A stretch of DNA of 64,000 bases, from contig NW_023604861.1 of assembly GCF_014898055.3 (NCBI RefSeq), forward strand, positions 79,642,399 to 79,706,398, read 5' to 3'. The position numbers and the translations under genes are program-made. The notes below the pieces were generated by a model, which saw only the letters and a program-made list of their open reading frames with translations, had not been told where the DNA came from and searched no databases. This document shows, in pieces, positions 36,816 to 46,622 of the stretch. The DNA comes from Talpa occidentalis (taxonomy: Eukaryota > Chordata > Mammalia > Eulipotyphla > Talpidae). Position 1 is the stretch's first letter, and every line of letters starts with the position of its first letter.

Positions 36816-37424
36816 GTACAAATTTTAGTATTGTTTATCAAAAAAAACATTTTGATATTTTCATAGATTCTGCCATGATGGTCCCTGAAAAGTTGGTACC
36901 AATTTATATAACCATCACAAATGAGAGTTAGTTACAGCTAAAGTTTTTAAAATACCAAGTTCAATTTCCAGTCAAATAATATAATTGACCTTTTATCCTA
37001 GATCAATGTTTCTTGAACTTGTTGGGATAAAACATCCCTTTGAGTATCTGATAAAAGTTAAGGATTCTCTCCAATTAAAATAGTGCATAGATTAAGAAAA
37101 ACACTTTTACATTTTAGTGTATGCCTCATTTTCCTCCAAAGGTCAAGTCAAGAACCTCTCTCCTGCATAAATCAGAAATCAAGCATTTGTGGGTGTGGTG
37201 ACTGGGCACTGGAACTAAATGTGGATGTTTTTCTGTACCTTGTTGAGGGCCTTTTTAGATCCTCTTGCTTCTCTGTGGTGGCATGAGACTGGGTAGGTAG
37301 AGCAACTGTGACTTTATTCTAGCAATGAATAATCTACTTTCAAGTCCATCTTACCAAGCCCTTTTGTTTTATAGTCTTCAGTGAGCTTGTGTTTGTGTCT
37401 GCAGTGTATGTAAGTGTGTGTGCT

Positions 37425-37800
37425 TGCTCATGGTTCATGAAGAATCATTGTAGCACATTAACATGGGACCAGGATGACTGGGGTCAAACTTCCAACTCTG
37501 GCACAAACTGTGTGAACCTTGGGAAATCATTTCAACATATGGGTTACCTCTGGCCAATAGAACTTTCTGCAGTGATTGACATGTTCTTTATTTTTGCTGT
37601 CCAACTCAGCAGGCCTTAATCACGAGTGACTATTAGGTACCTCAAATGTGGCTAGTGAAAATCTAATATCCTTATTTTCTTGACTTCCAAATAGGAATAA
37701 TAATAGTTCCTAACTTATAGAAGCACTGTGAGGAATAAATGAAATATACATAAAGCACTTAGAGCAGCTCCTGACACATAGCAAGTGTTACATAAGTATT
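37425..37800 (+). mobile_element. MIR SINE split by a hAT relic
   Basis: Left part: GGGGTCAAACTTCCAACTCTGGCACAAACTGTGTGAACCTTGGGAAATCATTTCAAC, up to about 37,545. Right part from about 37,670: CCAAATAGGAATAATAATAGTTCCTAACTTATAGAAGCACTGTGAGGAATAAATGAAATA...AGCTCCTGACACATAGCAAGTG. Together they give a nearly complete MIR in the right order. Confidence 0.8.
37549..37664. mobile_element. hAT-type MITE fragment nested in MIR
   Basis: GGCCAATAGAACTTTCTGCAGTGATTGACATGTTCTTTA...GCTGTCCAACTC...GTGACTATTAGGTACCTCAAATGTGGCTAGTG matches the common 'ctgtccaatagaactttctgc...gaaatgttct...ctgtccaatatgg...tgaaatgtggctagtg' element. Related to the relic at 16,748. Confidence 0.75.
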
Positions 37801-37860
37801 TGTAATTATTATTCTTAATCATCAACTATGTATAAAATGTCATGTTAAAGTTACTGAGAA

Positions 37861-38138
37861 GGCCTCCCTGGTGATGCAAGGAGTTAAGTCTCAACACTAT
37901 GAAGCTATCAGCAGCCACTGCAGCATGAGTTTGATTCCTGACCAGGGAGCTAACCCATATGGTGCAGCAGACCTCTCCTGTCTTGCCTGTTGCTCCCCTC
38001 AGGCAGTGTATTTCAATAGATCCACCTGTTCCACTCCCCACTGTTTCTGGTGAATCCTTTCACCACCACCCTCAATGCCTCTGGCATACATCCCAGCTCT
38101 TGTATGCAAAAATTAATAAAATAAATATTTTAAAAAAT
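37861..38138 (+). mobile_element. tRNA-derived SINE, older type
   Basis: GGCCTCCCTGGTGATGCAAGG head, AGTTTGATTCCTGACC at the B box, CTCTGGCATACATCCCAGCTCTTGTATGC tail. Flanked by TTAAAGTTACTGAGA and TTAATGTTATTGAGA, a diverged target-site duplication. The box words carry several substitutions, so it is probably silent. Confidence 0.92.
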
Positions 38139-38199
38139 AATTAATGTTATTGAGAGAAAAACATATGTAATTTCAACCCTCAAAGAACTTGAAGACTTA

Positions 38200-38345
38200 C
38201 TGAGCAGACAATACATTCATAAATACAGTTATAAATATATGTAGCAGATATGTATGTATATATACATATACATATATATGGAAAGGCAATGTATATGTAT
38301 ATATAAAATTATATATTTGTGTATATATATGCACATACATATGGA
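38200..38345. repeat. (TATG/TATA)-rich low-complexity tract
   Basis: Alternating TA/CA/TG steps. An ATATGGAAAG-type word occurs twice (about 38,276 and 38,340), suggesting a local duplication. Confidence 0.75.
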
Positions 38346-39357
38346 AAGAGAAGAGTAATACAAAAGTTAAGTGACATTTAAAGACAAAAACACGTGCATT
38401 GTGTACCAAAATAGTACTAAAGTAAGAGATAATAAACTGAGCCCCTTTGTGGAAGAATTTGAATTGAACCCTTGAATTGAACTTCAAAGGATGTACAGGA
38501 GTTATTCAGTCAGAATATGAGGAATAAATGTTCAAAAGCTAAAACTGGAAGAGGAAAATGATAAGAATTCATCAGAGAACATAGAGTAGGCCTGTGTGGC
38601 TGGAAGGTTAATGGAGGCATCAAATGAACATAAAAATAGGGTAGTATAATTGGAGTTAGATGACCAAAGGTCTTCAATGGCAGGATAAGGAGATTAAAAA
38701 TCATTCATTAGAAAATGGAAAAACATGTGAAGGTTTAAGGGTAGACATAGTAGAGGCTTCTGGAATCAGGAGAAAATAGCAGGAGAAAGGAGGGGCAGAC
38801 TGCAGACATTTAGCGGATATGTCAGAAAAACATGGTCAGACAATAGGAGGGTCAGGGCAGGCAACTGGTGTTTGTCATGAAGGTCACCTCCAAAGTTTTT
38901 TTACCATACAGTTTTTCTTTATTCTCTCTTGCAGAGAATACAAAACCACGTCTTCCCAACCCTGTCTGCAACTGTCCTTTCAATCTTCATAGAAGGTGTT
39001 ACTTTATTTCTTCTCTCAGACAGACTTATTTTTAATTTATTTTTCTTCTATTGTTTTGTTTTGGCTAATAAAGTAACAAATGCCCATTGCATAAGTATTG
39101 TAAATATTAATGCGCAGAGAAAGTGCATATCTCTGTCACCAATATGAATTATAATTTCAGCCTGATCTTTTCACTTTACAGAATACTTGTGTGTTTGTGT
39201 TAATCCTGAAATGCTGGGACCAGGACTGTGCCTTTGACAACATGTACAAAGAAGTACTTAATATCTGATTGAAGTTCAGTAAGTGTTCTTTCAATGCATA
39301 AAGAATGGGTGGAAAGTTACTGACAATTTGAAATGCTATCACTTACTATATAAGTGT
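38346..39357. other. unique sequence, no gene seen
   Basis: Some words around 38,560-38,900 (GTAGGCCTGTGTGGCTGGAAGG, AAAGGTCTTCAATGGCAGG) recall an ancient mammalian interspersed repeat that I cannot name safely. Confidence 0.4.
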
Positions 39358-39391
39358 GGGTCTCCCCGGTGGCGCAGTGGGTTGAGCACTG
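39358..39391 (+). mobile_element. SINE head (34 bp), plus strand: left half of a split SINE
   Basis: GGGTCTCCCCGGTGGCGCAG and the following TGGGTTGAGCACTG are the SINE's first 34 bases. The match stops abruptly at 39,391, where the inverted repeat begins. Preceded by ATAAGTGTG (39,350-39,358), whose reverse complement flanks the other half at 40,879-40,887. Confidence 0.92.
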
Positions 39392-39625
39392 ACAAAGTTT
39401 CTTTTTGGGATGATAAAAATATTCTGAAATTAGATAGTGATAATGGTTGTGCAGCTTTGTGAATATAGGAAAACCATAGAATTGTACACTTTAAACAGTG
39501 AATTGCGTGGTGTGTGAAATGTATCTTTAAAAACAGAAAATCAGAACAAGAAAATGGAAGTTGATGAAGCAATGAGCTACCTGGATAAGGATAAATCTAT
39601 GGGAAATGGGAATTTAGGTAAAGAA
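39392..39625. repeat. 234-bp inverted repeat, left arm
   Basis: Base-for-base reverse complement of 41,010-41,243; I checked the full length and saw no mismatch. The first ~150 bases are the 3' end of the LINE-1 lying at 41.1 kb, here in the opposite orientation. The rest is that element's unique flank. The identical start of the two frames at 39,339-39,572 (minus) and 41,063-41,344 (plus) is caused by this repeat. Confidence 0.97.
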
Positions 39626-40878
39626 AAGCTCCTTTGTACTAAGGGGAGTAGGAAATAAGAAAGAGAAATAAGATAGCCTTGACGCAGCTGGTTGTATGTT
39701 GGGAAAAGTAGAAAATAAGTTAGGTTAATCAAGGACTTTAAAAATCAATTAGGAATTGTTATAAAGGGTTGAAGAGATAGGGAGTCATTGAAGGTTCAAG
39801 AGGTTGTAAGTAGATGGAAGAAACACTACAAAAAAGTCATAGATGAAAGTAGTAGAATTAAATTCAAAGGCAATAAAATTCCATGAACTGGAACAAGGTC
39901 AATTTAATAAGTCAAATATATTTAGATTAAATATAAATATTTAAATTAAGTAGATGTAACTATATTAAAAACAATTATGTAATTGATAATTTCATTAACA
40001 ATTACATATGTAAATATGTAACTTACAAGATTGCATATACTAATGTTTTGTACTAGATTTGGGCACATATTAATAATTAGCTTTTTAGTCATAAATACTG
40101 TTATTTATTCAGAAACTACTGAAAATTAAAACAAACGATGTTGAAGCTTACTGTAAATAAAAGTGAGCCAGTAAAATTTTTTAACTTATGATTTTACCCT
40201 GCTTAATAATTATGACCATTTGGTGTACAAAGTTACAATAATAAATAATGAACTAAATGACTTATTAATATGTAATTCCATGTTTTGACTAAATTACCCA
40301 TTGAATATCACAAAAGGAAGATTTTATCTTGTTTATTAGTTGCCCTTCGGATGATCGGATGATTGAAAACTCTGATAAGGCAAAATGCTTCTAAAACCAT
40401 ATCACTTTTACAGTATGACTAAAACCTGTGGGCAGAACCAAACTTGCAACCTTGAATTTGTGACTATAAATGTAGGACCCACACCTATTCCTCTAGCAAG
40501 ATCTTGGTTTTGGGTTTTAAGTTTAGTGCCATGGGTATAGAGTCATAAATGAACTTCCTCATTTTTGGCATACTTATCTAGTCAAGTTATTTTTAATAGC
40601 CATCAACAGTCATACTCAACAGAGCATGTAGAACTATCCACAAGAAGGTGTGTTTGTCAATATTCAGGGATCTTGTAAGACCTTGGAGTTGGTTTTATTA
40701 GTTGGTATGAATAAGTATGAGTAAAAGGGTGTGGATGTTCTTATTTCCTACTTTCATGTTTTTTTATTTTTCAGAGTTTTGATGTAATTTACACACTAAG
40801 GAAGAAGTGATAAAAGAGTTTGCAATAGGTATAGATTTCTCAGAATGACTCATGATAAAGTGTTTAGGGTAGGATCAT
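39626..40878. other. unique segment between inverted-repeat arms (inferred inverted)
   Basis: AT-rich non-coding DNA without recognised repeats. If the inversion reading is right, this segment now lies in the orientation opposite to the ancestral one. Confidence 0.6.
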
Positions 40879-40887
40879 CACACTTAT

Positions 40888-41009
40888 TTTTTTTTTAAGA
40901 TTTATTTATTTATACAAGAACAGGGGTATAGTCAGAGGCATGGGAGGGTGAGAGAATTCACCAGAGACAGAGCAGGGAGCAGAACAGGCAGACGGACCAA
41001 AATACACTG
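40888..41009 (-). mobile_element. SINE tail half, minus strand: right half of a split SINE
   Basis: T-run, AAGATTTATTTATTTATACAAG, then body complement to AAAATACACTG, where it stops at 41,009. The expected continuation (CTGAGGGGAGCAGCG... to the head) is missing. Preceded by CACACTTAT (40,879-40,887), the reverse complement of the ATAAGTGTG that precedes the head at 39,358. Confidence 0.93.
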
Positions 41010-41243
41010 TTCTTTACCTAAATTCCCATTTCCCATAGATTTATCCTTATCCAGGTAGCTCATTGCTTCATCAACTTCCATTTTCTTGTTCTGATTTTCT
41101 GTTTTTAAAGATACATTTCACACACCACGCAATTCACTGTTTAAAGTGTACAATTCTATGGTTTTCCTATATTCACAAAGCTGCACAACCATTATCACTA
41201 TCTAATTTCAGAATATTTTTATCATCCCAAAAAGAAACTTTGT
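41010..41243. repeat. 234-bp inverted repeat, right arm (probable original)
   Basis: Continuous on its right with the antisense LINE-1, so this is the copy in its original setting. Identical, reversed, to 39,392-39,625. Confidence 0.97.
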
Positions 41244-43055
41244 ATCTTAGCAGTCACTCCCCATTTCTCCCTTCTTGGAGCCCCCTGAAAATGAATAATC
41301 AATTTTTTTGCCACTGGGAACTGCCTATTCAAGACATTTCATAAGAACAGAATCATACAATATGTTGCTTTTTGTGTCTGGTTCCTTTTCCTTAGCATAA
41401 TGTTTTCAAGGTTCACCCATAACATGAACCAATATTTCACTTTTTTTACAGAAGAATAATATTCCATTTTATAGAAATACCAATTTTGTTAATCCATTCA
41501 TCAGTTGTTAGACATTTAAGTCCTTCCTACTTTGGACTATTATGACAAATGCTATTATAAACATTCATTCACAATATTTTCAATAGAAATGTTTTCAATT
41601 TTTTGGCATATACCTAGGAATTGATGGACTACCTAGGAATTGATGGTAGAGTATGTTTAATTTTTTGAGAAACTACCAAATTGTTTTCAAAAAGACAGTG
41701 ACAATTTACAGTTCCATAAGCAAAGTATAGAGGTTCCAATTTCTCCACGTCCTTGCCAACACATAATAATGTCCACTTTTTTGCTTATAGTTATCCTGAG
41801 GGGTATAAAGTAGGATTTCATTGTGGTGGTGTTTTTTGTTTTTGTAATCTTGCTGAACACTTTTCATATTCTTATTTAAATATCTAAATAAGTTCCTTGG
41901 GGAAATGTCTATCCAAATTCTTTGCCCATTTTAAAATTTGGTTATCTTTCTTTTAATCGTTCAATGGTAAAACCTCTCTATGTATTCTGGATACTAAACC
42001 CTTATCAGGTATATGATTTACAACTATTTGTACCTGTTTTGTGGATTATTTTTTCACTGTCTTGATAGTGTCCTTTGAAAAGTTTTTAATTTGAAGAAAT
42101 AATTTATCTATCATTTTCTTCGATTGTTTGTGGTTTATCTAAGAAACAATGGATTAATTCAAGGTCCAAACATTTATATTCATATTTTTCTGAGTTTTGT
42201 AGTTTTAGTTGTTACATTTAGGCCTTTGATTTACTTTGAACTAATTTTTGTATATAGTGTGAAGTTGGGGGTCAATTGCATTTTCTGCATGTGGATCCAA
42301 CTGTCTCAACACCATTTCACCATTTGTTGACGAGATTATTTCTCTTTCCCATTAAGCTGTCCAATCATGTGTCGAAAATCAATTGATCATTAATGTTTCT
42401 TTCTCAATTTGGCTCCATTGATCTATGTTTAATCATATCCCAATACCCACAATGTTGATTACTGTAAGTTTTGTAATAAGTTCTCAAATAGTGAATGTGA
42501 AACTTCCAACTTTGTTCTTTTTCAAGATTATCTTGGCTAGTCTGGGTCTTATATATCCATAGGTATTTTAGGATAACCCCATCAATTTCTTTAGAAAAGT
42601 CAATTGGGGGCCTCCCTGGTGGCGCAGCGGTTGAGCGCTGAGTTGTGAAGCTGCCTGCAGCCTCTGCAGCGCTGGTTCGATCCCCGGCCACTGGGCGAGG
42701 GTCCCACATGGCGCGCATACCTCTCCTGTCGCCCGCTGCTCCCCTCAGCAGTGTACTTCGGCCCTTCTGCCTGTTCTGCTACCTGCTCTGGCTCTGGTGA
42801 ATTCTCTCACCCTCCTGCGCTTCTGAGTGTACCCAGTGCTTGTATAAATAAATAAACAAACAAACAAATAAATAAATAAATCTTTAAAAAAATTAAAAAA
42901 AAAGAAAAGTCAATTGGAAATTTTATAAGTATTGAATCTGTTGATCAGTTTGGGGACAATTACCATCCTAATAATAATGTCTTATAATCCATGAACATGA
43001 TTATCTTCCCATTTATTTTGTCCTTTATTGCTTGGTAATTTTCTTTCTCTGTCTG
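41095..43055 (-). mobile_element. old LINE-1 (L1M type) 3' UTR and ORF2 C-terminus, antisense, split by a SINE
   Basis: The order CACCACGCAATTCACTGTTT AAAGTGTACAATTCTATGG, GCATAATGTTTTCAAGGTTC, ATAATATTCCATTTTATAG, GCATATACCTAGGAATTGATGG, GTATTCTGGATACTAAACCC and TTTGGCTCCATTGATCTATG is the standard antisense L1M 3' region. In minus-strand translation near 42,404-42,600 the residues KTQTSQDNLEKE...YYKTYSNQH...YW resemble the LINE-1 ORF2 C-terminal part. Stops and frameshifts make it inert. A 17-base tandem duplication (CTACCTAGGAATTGATGGA-type) lies at about 41,609-41,646. Confidence 0.85.
42608..42902 (+). mobile_element. tRNA-derived SINE inside LINE-1, perfect target-site duplication
   Basis: Full-length younger-type copy: GGGCCTCCCTGGTGGCGCAG to TATAAATAAATAAACAAAC and A-rich tail. 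AGAAAAGTCAATTGG is directly repeated at 42,593-42,607 and 42,903-42,917, inside the LINE-1 sequence, so the SINE is later than the LINE-1. Confidence 0.97.
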
Positions 43056-43765
43056 GCCTATTCATGAAGCTAAACATCCTCCAAGTACATCCATGTTTCT
43101 GCAAATGGCAGTATTCCATCATTTTTGCTTTAGCTGAATAGTATTCCATTGTGTACATACACCACATCCTTTTATCCATTCACCAGTCTATGTGACTTAG
43201 ATTGTTTCTAGTACCTAACTATGAGAAATAATATTACAATAAATATTACAATAATTATTACAATAAATGTGCATATGTCTTTAATTTACAATTTTTGCAT
43301 TTTTTGAGTAAATTCAGAAGAGGAATAATTGGAATTTCTAGTTTTAATTTTGAAAGACTCTTCAGACTGCTTTCCATAATGGCTGCAACAATTTAAACTT
43401 CCACCAACAGTGCATAAGGCTTCCCATCTCTGTTTCCAAATTCTCTCCAACATTTGTTATTCCTTATTTTTTGGATAATAGACATTCTCAAAGGTGTGAA
43501 GTGATATGCCATTGTTTTGATTTGCATTTCCCTGTTAGTAAGAGATGAACATCTTTTCATGTGCTTTTTAGCCACTTGCATGTGTTCTTTGGAGAAGTTT
43601 GCATTCAGAGTCTCAGCCCATTTTTTAATCAAGTATTTTGTCTGGTTTATTATTGGATTTCATGAGTTATTTGTTTATTTTTATACTAGCTCATTGTCAT
43701 ATGTGTGATGTGCATACGTTTTCTCCCATTCATAGAATGTCTTTTCATTTGGTGTATTTTTTTTT
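43055..43765 (-). mobile_element. second LINE-1, ORF2 C-terminal remnant, antisense
   Basis: Words TAGTATTCCATTGTGTACATAC, ACCAGTCTATGTGACTTAG, AATAATTGGAATTTCTAGTT, CACCAACAGTGCATAAG, TTGATTTGCATTTCCCTG and ATCTTTTCATGTGCTTTTTAGCC give the antisense LINE-1 order. Minus-strand translation at 43,632-43,393 carries [15 protein letters not shown]...YHFTPLRM, the conserved ORF2 C-terminal region, and 43,179 on carries KRMWCMYTMEYYSA. It is separate from the element at 41,095-43,055, since the same ORF2 part occurs in both. Confidence 0.87.
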
Positions 43766-44487
43766 CTCCCTACCACTTCTTTCTTAAAAATAATTATTAT
43801 GGGCTTTAATTTTGAACCTATAATGCAGGTTTCTTTTTGGTGGCAAATACCATACCTTTCTTTATCTCTTCTGAATTCATTGTGCAGTTACTAATTCTTA
43901 TAGTGACCTTTTAAAAATTCAGAATAAATATCTTCTGTCAAAGTTAACTTCTTCTTACTAAAATATTGTTTTCCATACCCTGAATACAAAATGGTTTCCT
44001 ACTTTCATGTCTTAGCTCACTTTTATTTCTATTTAAAATGACTTATTTCCCCAATTCTACCAGCAGAATCCTTCAGATTGTTGATTCTTACCTTATTCAC
44101 CAACCACTCCTATCATTTTCTCTTCCTGTCAATATTTTATTCATTCATTAAATATAGCTAATTGTATTAGATCTAAAGGATAATTACTTGAATGTGTATG
44201 CCACTGTTACTTTCAGATTATGAGCAAAATTTTGTCATCTTTCTAGTCCCATGAATCATGGCCTATTCCTTTCAAATTAAAATTGTTCCTCTGTGTCTAT
44301 TACATAAATATGAATAAGATACTAATGTCTGCATCATTGATCAATAAATCATTAAAAGTCAACTTTTATGTTATGTTACCTGTTTCATCCAAAAATAGAT
44401 TAAAGGCCTACAATATAGGCTTTATACATTGAATCTTTTGGTTTTTATTTTTTTACTCCTAATGTCTGTTTGAAGGATAGTTGAGGT
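43766..44487. other. unique sequence, no gene seen
   Basis: AT-rich non-coding DNA. Confidence 0.45.
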
Positions 44488-44695
44488 CAGGGGATGGTAA
44501 ACTTTTCCATAAAGGTCCAAATATTAAGTATTTGCACCTTTGTGATCCACATGATCTCTTTTATATCTATTTAACTCTGCCATTGTAGTGCAAAAGTATC
44601 CTTGGACAATATGTAAATGAATGTCTGTAGCTATGTTCCAAGAAAACTTTATTTACAAAAGCAGGAGCTAGGCAACTATAGTTTATCAACCTCTG
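44488..44695. mobile_element. hAT-type (Charlie-like) MITE, nearly complete
   Basis: Ends are inverted repeats: CAGGGGATGGTAAACT at the left and AGTTTATCAACCTCTG at the right. Interior words TTCCATAAAGGTCCAAATATTAAGTATTT, AACTCTGCCATTGTAGTGC, ATGTTCCAAGAAAACTTTATTTAC match the common 208-bp family with 'ctgtaaagggccagatagtaaatattt...ttccaataaaactttatttac'. I do not give a subfamily name from memory. Confidence 0.85.
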
Positions 44696-46289
44696 GGCTA
44701 TACCACAAAGAACTCTGTCCCTAAACATTTATTGATTTTATGTAGCTAAGTTACTGATTTATTAGTTCTTCCTACAGAGTGCTAAGAACCATAAACCCTG
44801 CCATGGAAAAAATATTCAATCAAATTTCAAGCAGATTATTTTTAGAAACAGGACAGGAACTTTATAGAAGACAACAGCAAATTTAAATGCTTAAGTTGCT
44901 TATTAAGTTAAATGTCTTCCATTTGGACTGCAAACCAGGAATGTAGAATGTATTGGAGCTCTTAGCTCTGTTTCTATTCAATAGAAATTACTTAGGCAGA
45001 ATGTGAGTAATGCTGTAGCATCTTTCCTTTGGGGGAAATTTTACTATCAAGAGTCCATTTTGTATCATTTTTTAATAAATTGACATCAAAATTTATTCTT
45101 AAGAAAAAAATTAAAACAATTTAAAAATGTTATTCTTAGATAATGATATTTTATTACTTTTTGTTTCTGAACTTATTTTTTTTTTGCTGGTGTTGTTCTT
45201 TTTTTTACAAAATGGCACTTATCAAGTCCTCCACTGATGGATGACAAATAAGTTTTCACCAATTCACAGGATTTAGTGGCTAAGGACAAGACACACAAAC
45301 TGATTCCTTCAAGAATATGACATTGGAGAGGATAATCATAGGATGACTGGCAAATCCTAAATCAGTGAAACTGATATGTAAATGCTTTACAGGGAACTCA
45401 ACAAAACTAAATCCCTCAAGGGCAGGGCCCACATCTAAGTCATTTCTAATCCCTGTTGCTAACACATTTCCTGTTACTCAATAAGTACCTCAGCCATGTT
45501 TGGTAAATTGAACTAAACCCCAGTTTTTACATTTAGAATTCAACACATACTGAGTGTAAAAGGGAAATATCCTCTGTCAGAAGGAAGTTATAATCCAATG
45601 GTACAAAACAGAACAACACAGAGAAAACATCACACTACTAGGTGTGTGAAACCTAACTTTCAGGTCCCATAAGAAAATAAGATATTCAAAATAAAGTATT
45701 CAAAATTCAAAATTTCATAGAAGGATTGTAAGTCTAACATACAATTTTTGCTTTTAAATATGGCCATTTACAGCATCTTTAATTTTTCATTTTCCCCCTC
45801 AGGTTCACACATATGTCACACATATTTTAAGATGTAATTTTAACTTGCATAAAATATAATTGTCAGAGAATACAACTGGAGAAGTATATCAAGCATACTT
45901 TCACAATCATGCCTCAAAAATGTATTATCTTAACCTTCTTCTGTTCCTGAGGAGACCGCACATGGATATAGATCTGAGGAAATTAATGGAATCCATCTTT
46001 ATTTGTGCTTCTTATTTATTTGTAGTAACAGAATGTATGCAGCAATTTTTGTTGGAAAATGCCTTCATCCTCAATTTTTCTACTTATGCTCAATGTTTAC
46101 TGAAAGAAGTAGTAACATTTCTTTTTAGAGTTCTTTTCTTTACTCAGAGTTGAGCTGAATCACATGATGAAGGAAATGCAATCATACTACAGAAAATATA
46201 GCTGGTTTGCACCAGTGTGGCAGCATTTTAGTTAGCCACTCTACAATTGCAAGACAAGGTTTAATTTTTTTGGTAACAATATTATTTAA
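44696..46289. other. unique sequence with L2 tail fragment
   Basis: An L2-like 3' end lies at about 45,390-45,515 (CCCTCAAGGGCAGGGCCCACATC...CTCAATAAGTACC). The 97-codon frame at 45,860-46,153 shows no recognisable domain. Confidence 0.5.
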
Positions 46290-46304
46290 AAGAAAGTTAA
46301 GGAA

Positions 46305-46607
46305 GGGCCTCCCCGGTGGCGCAGTGGTTGAGCACTGGGTTGCGAAGCTGCCGGCGACCTCTGCGGCGCCGGTTCGATCCCCGGCTGCTCCCCGGCCACT
46401 GGAGGAGGGTCCCACATGGCGCGCAGACCTCTCCTGCTGCCCGCTGCTCCCCTCAGCAGTGTACTTGGGTCCTTCTGCCTGCTCTGCTCCCCGCTCTGGC
46501 TCTGGTGAATTCTCTCACCCTCCCGCGCTTCTGACTGTACCCAATGCATGTATAAACCAAAACAAACAAACAAATAAATAAAACATGCCTCTATTAAAAA
46601 AAAAAAA
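46305..46607 (+). mobile_element. tRNA-derived SINE, young, with 3' tag
   Basis: GC-rich, well-preserved copy. A-box-like TGGCGCAGTGG at 46,317-46,327 and B box GGTTCGATCCC at 46,371-46,381 are intact. The tail is unusual: after GTATAAACCAAAACAAACAA come AAATAAATAAA and then ACATGCCTCTATT before the final A-run. AAGAAAGTTAAGGAA is repeated on both sides. The same tag is seen at 52.9 kb. Frames of 72-124 codons over it are SINE translation. Confidence 0.97.
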
Positions 46608-46622
46608 AAGAAAGTTAAGGAA

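Larger units (their letters stand above)
35845..36940 (-). mobile_element. old LINE-1-type 3' region, antisense, broken by two later insertions
   Basis: Blocks such as TTTAGTTTTTAATTATGCAAGCAGTACATA (35,866 on), TTAATGAACATTTAGGTTATTTCCC, AAGCAATGCTACAGTGGACTG and CATAAGGGAATTGCTGATTCAAA follow the familiar antisense old LINE-1 order ('gatggacatttaggttgtttcc...gcaatgctgcaatgaaca...gaattgctgggtcaaa'). A tRNA-derived SINE (36,146-36,385) and a younger LINE-1 tail (about 36,655-36,815) interrupt it. Confidence 0.65.

Noticed and set aside
39339..41344. Two open frames with identical 60-residue N-termini (39,339-39,572 minus; 41,063-41,344 plus), suggesting a duplicated small gene
   Set aside because: The identity is DNA-level and includes the non-coding ends of the 234-bp inverted repeat. 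The frame is largely LINE-1 3' UTR read in antisense.
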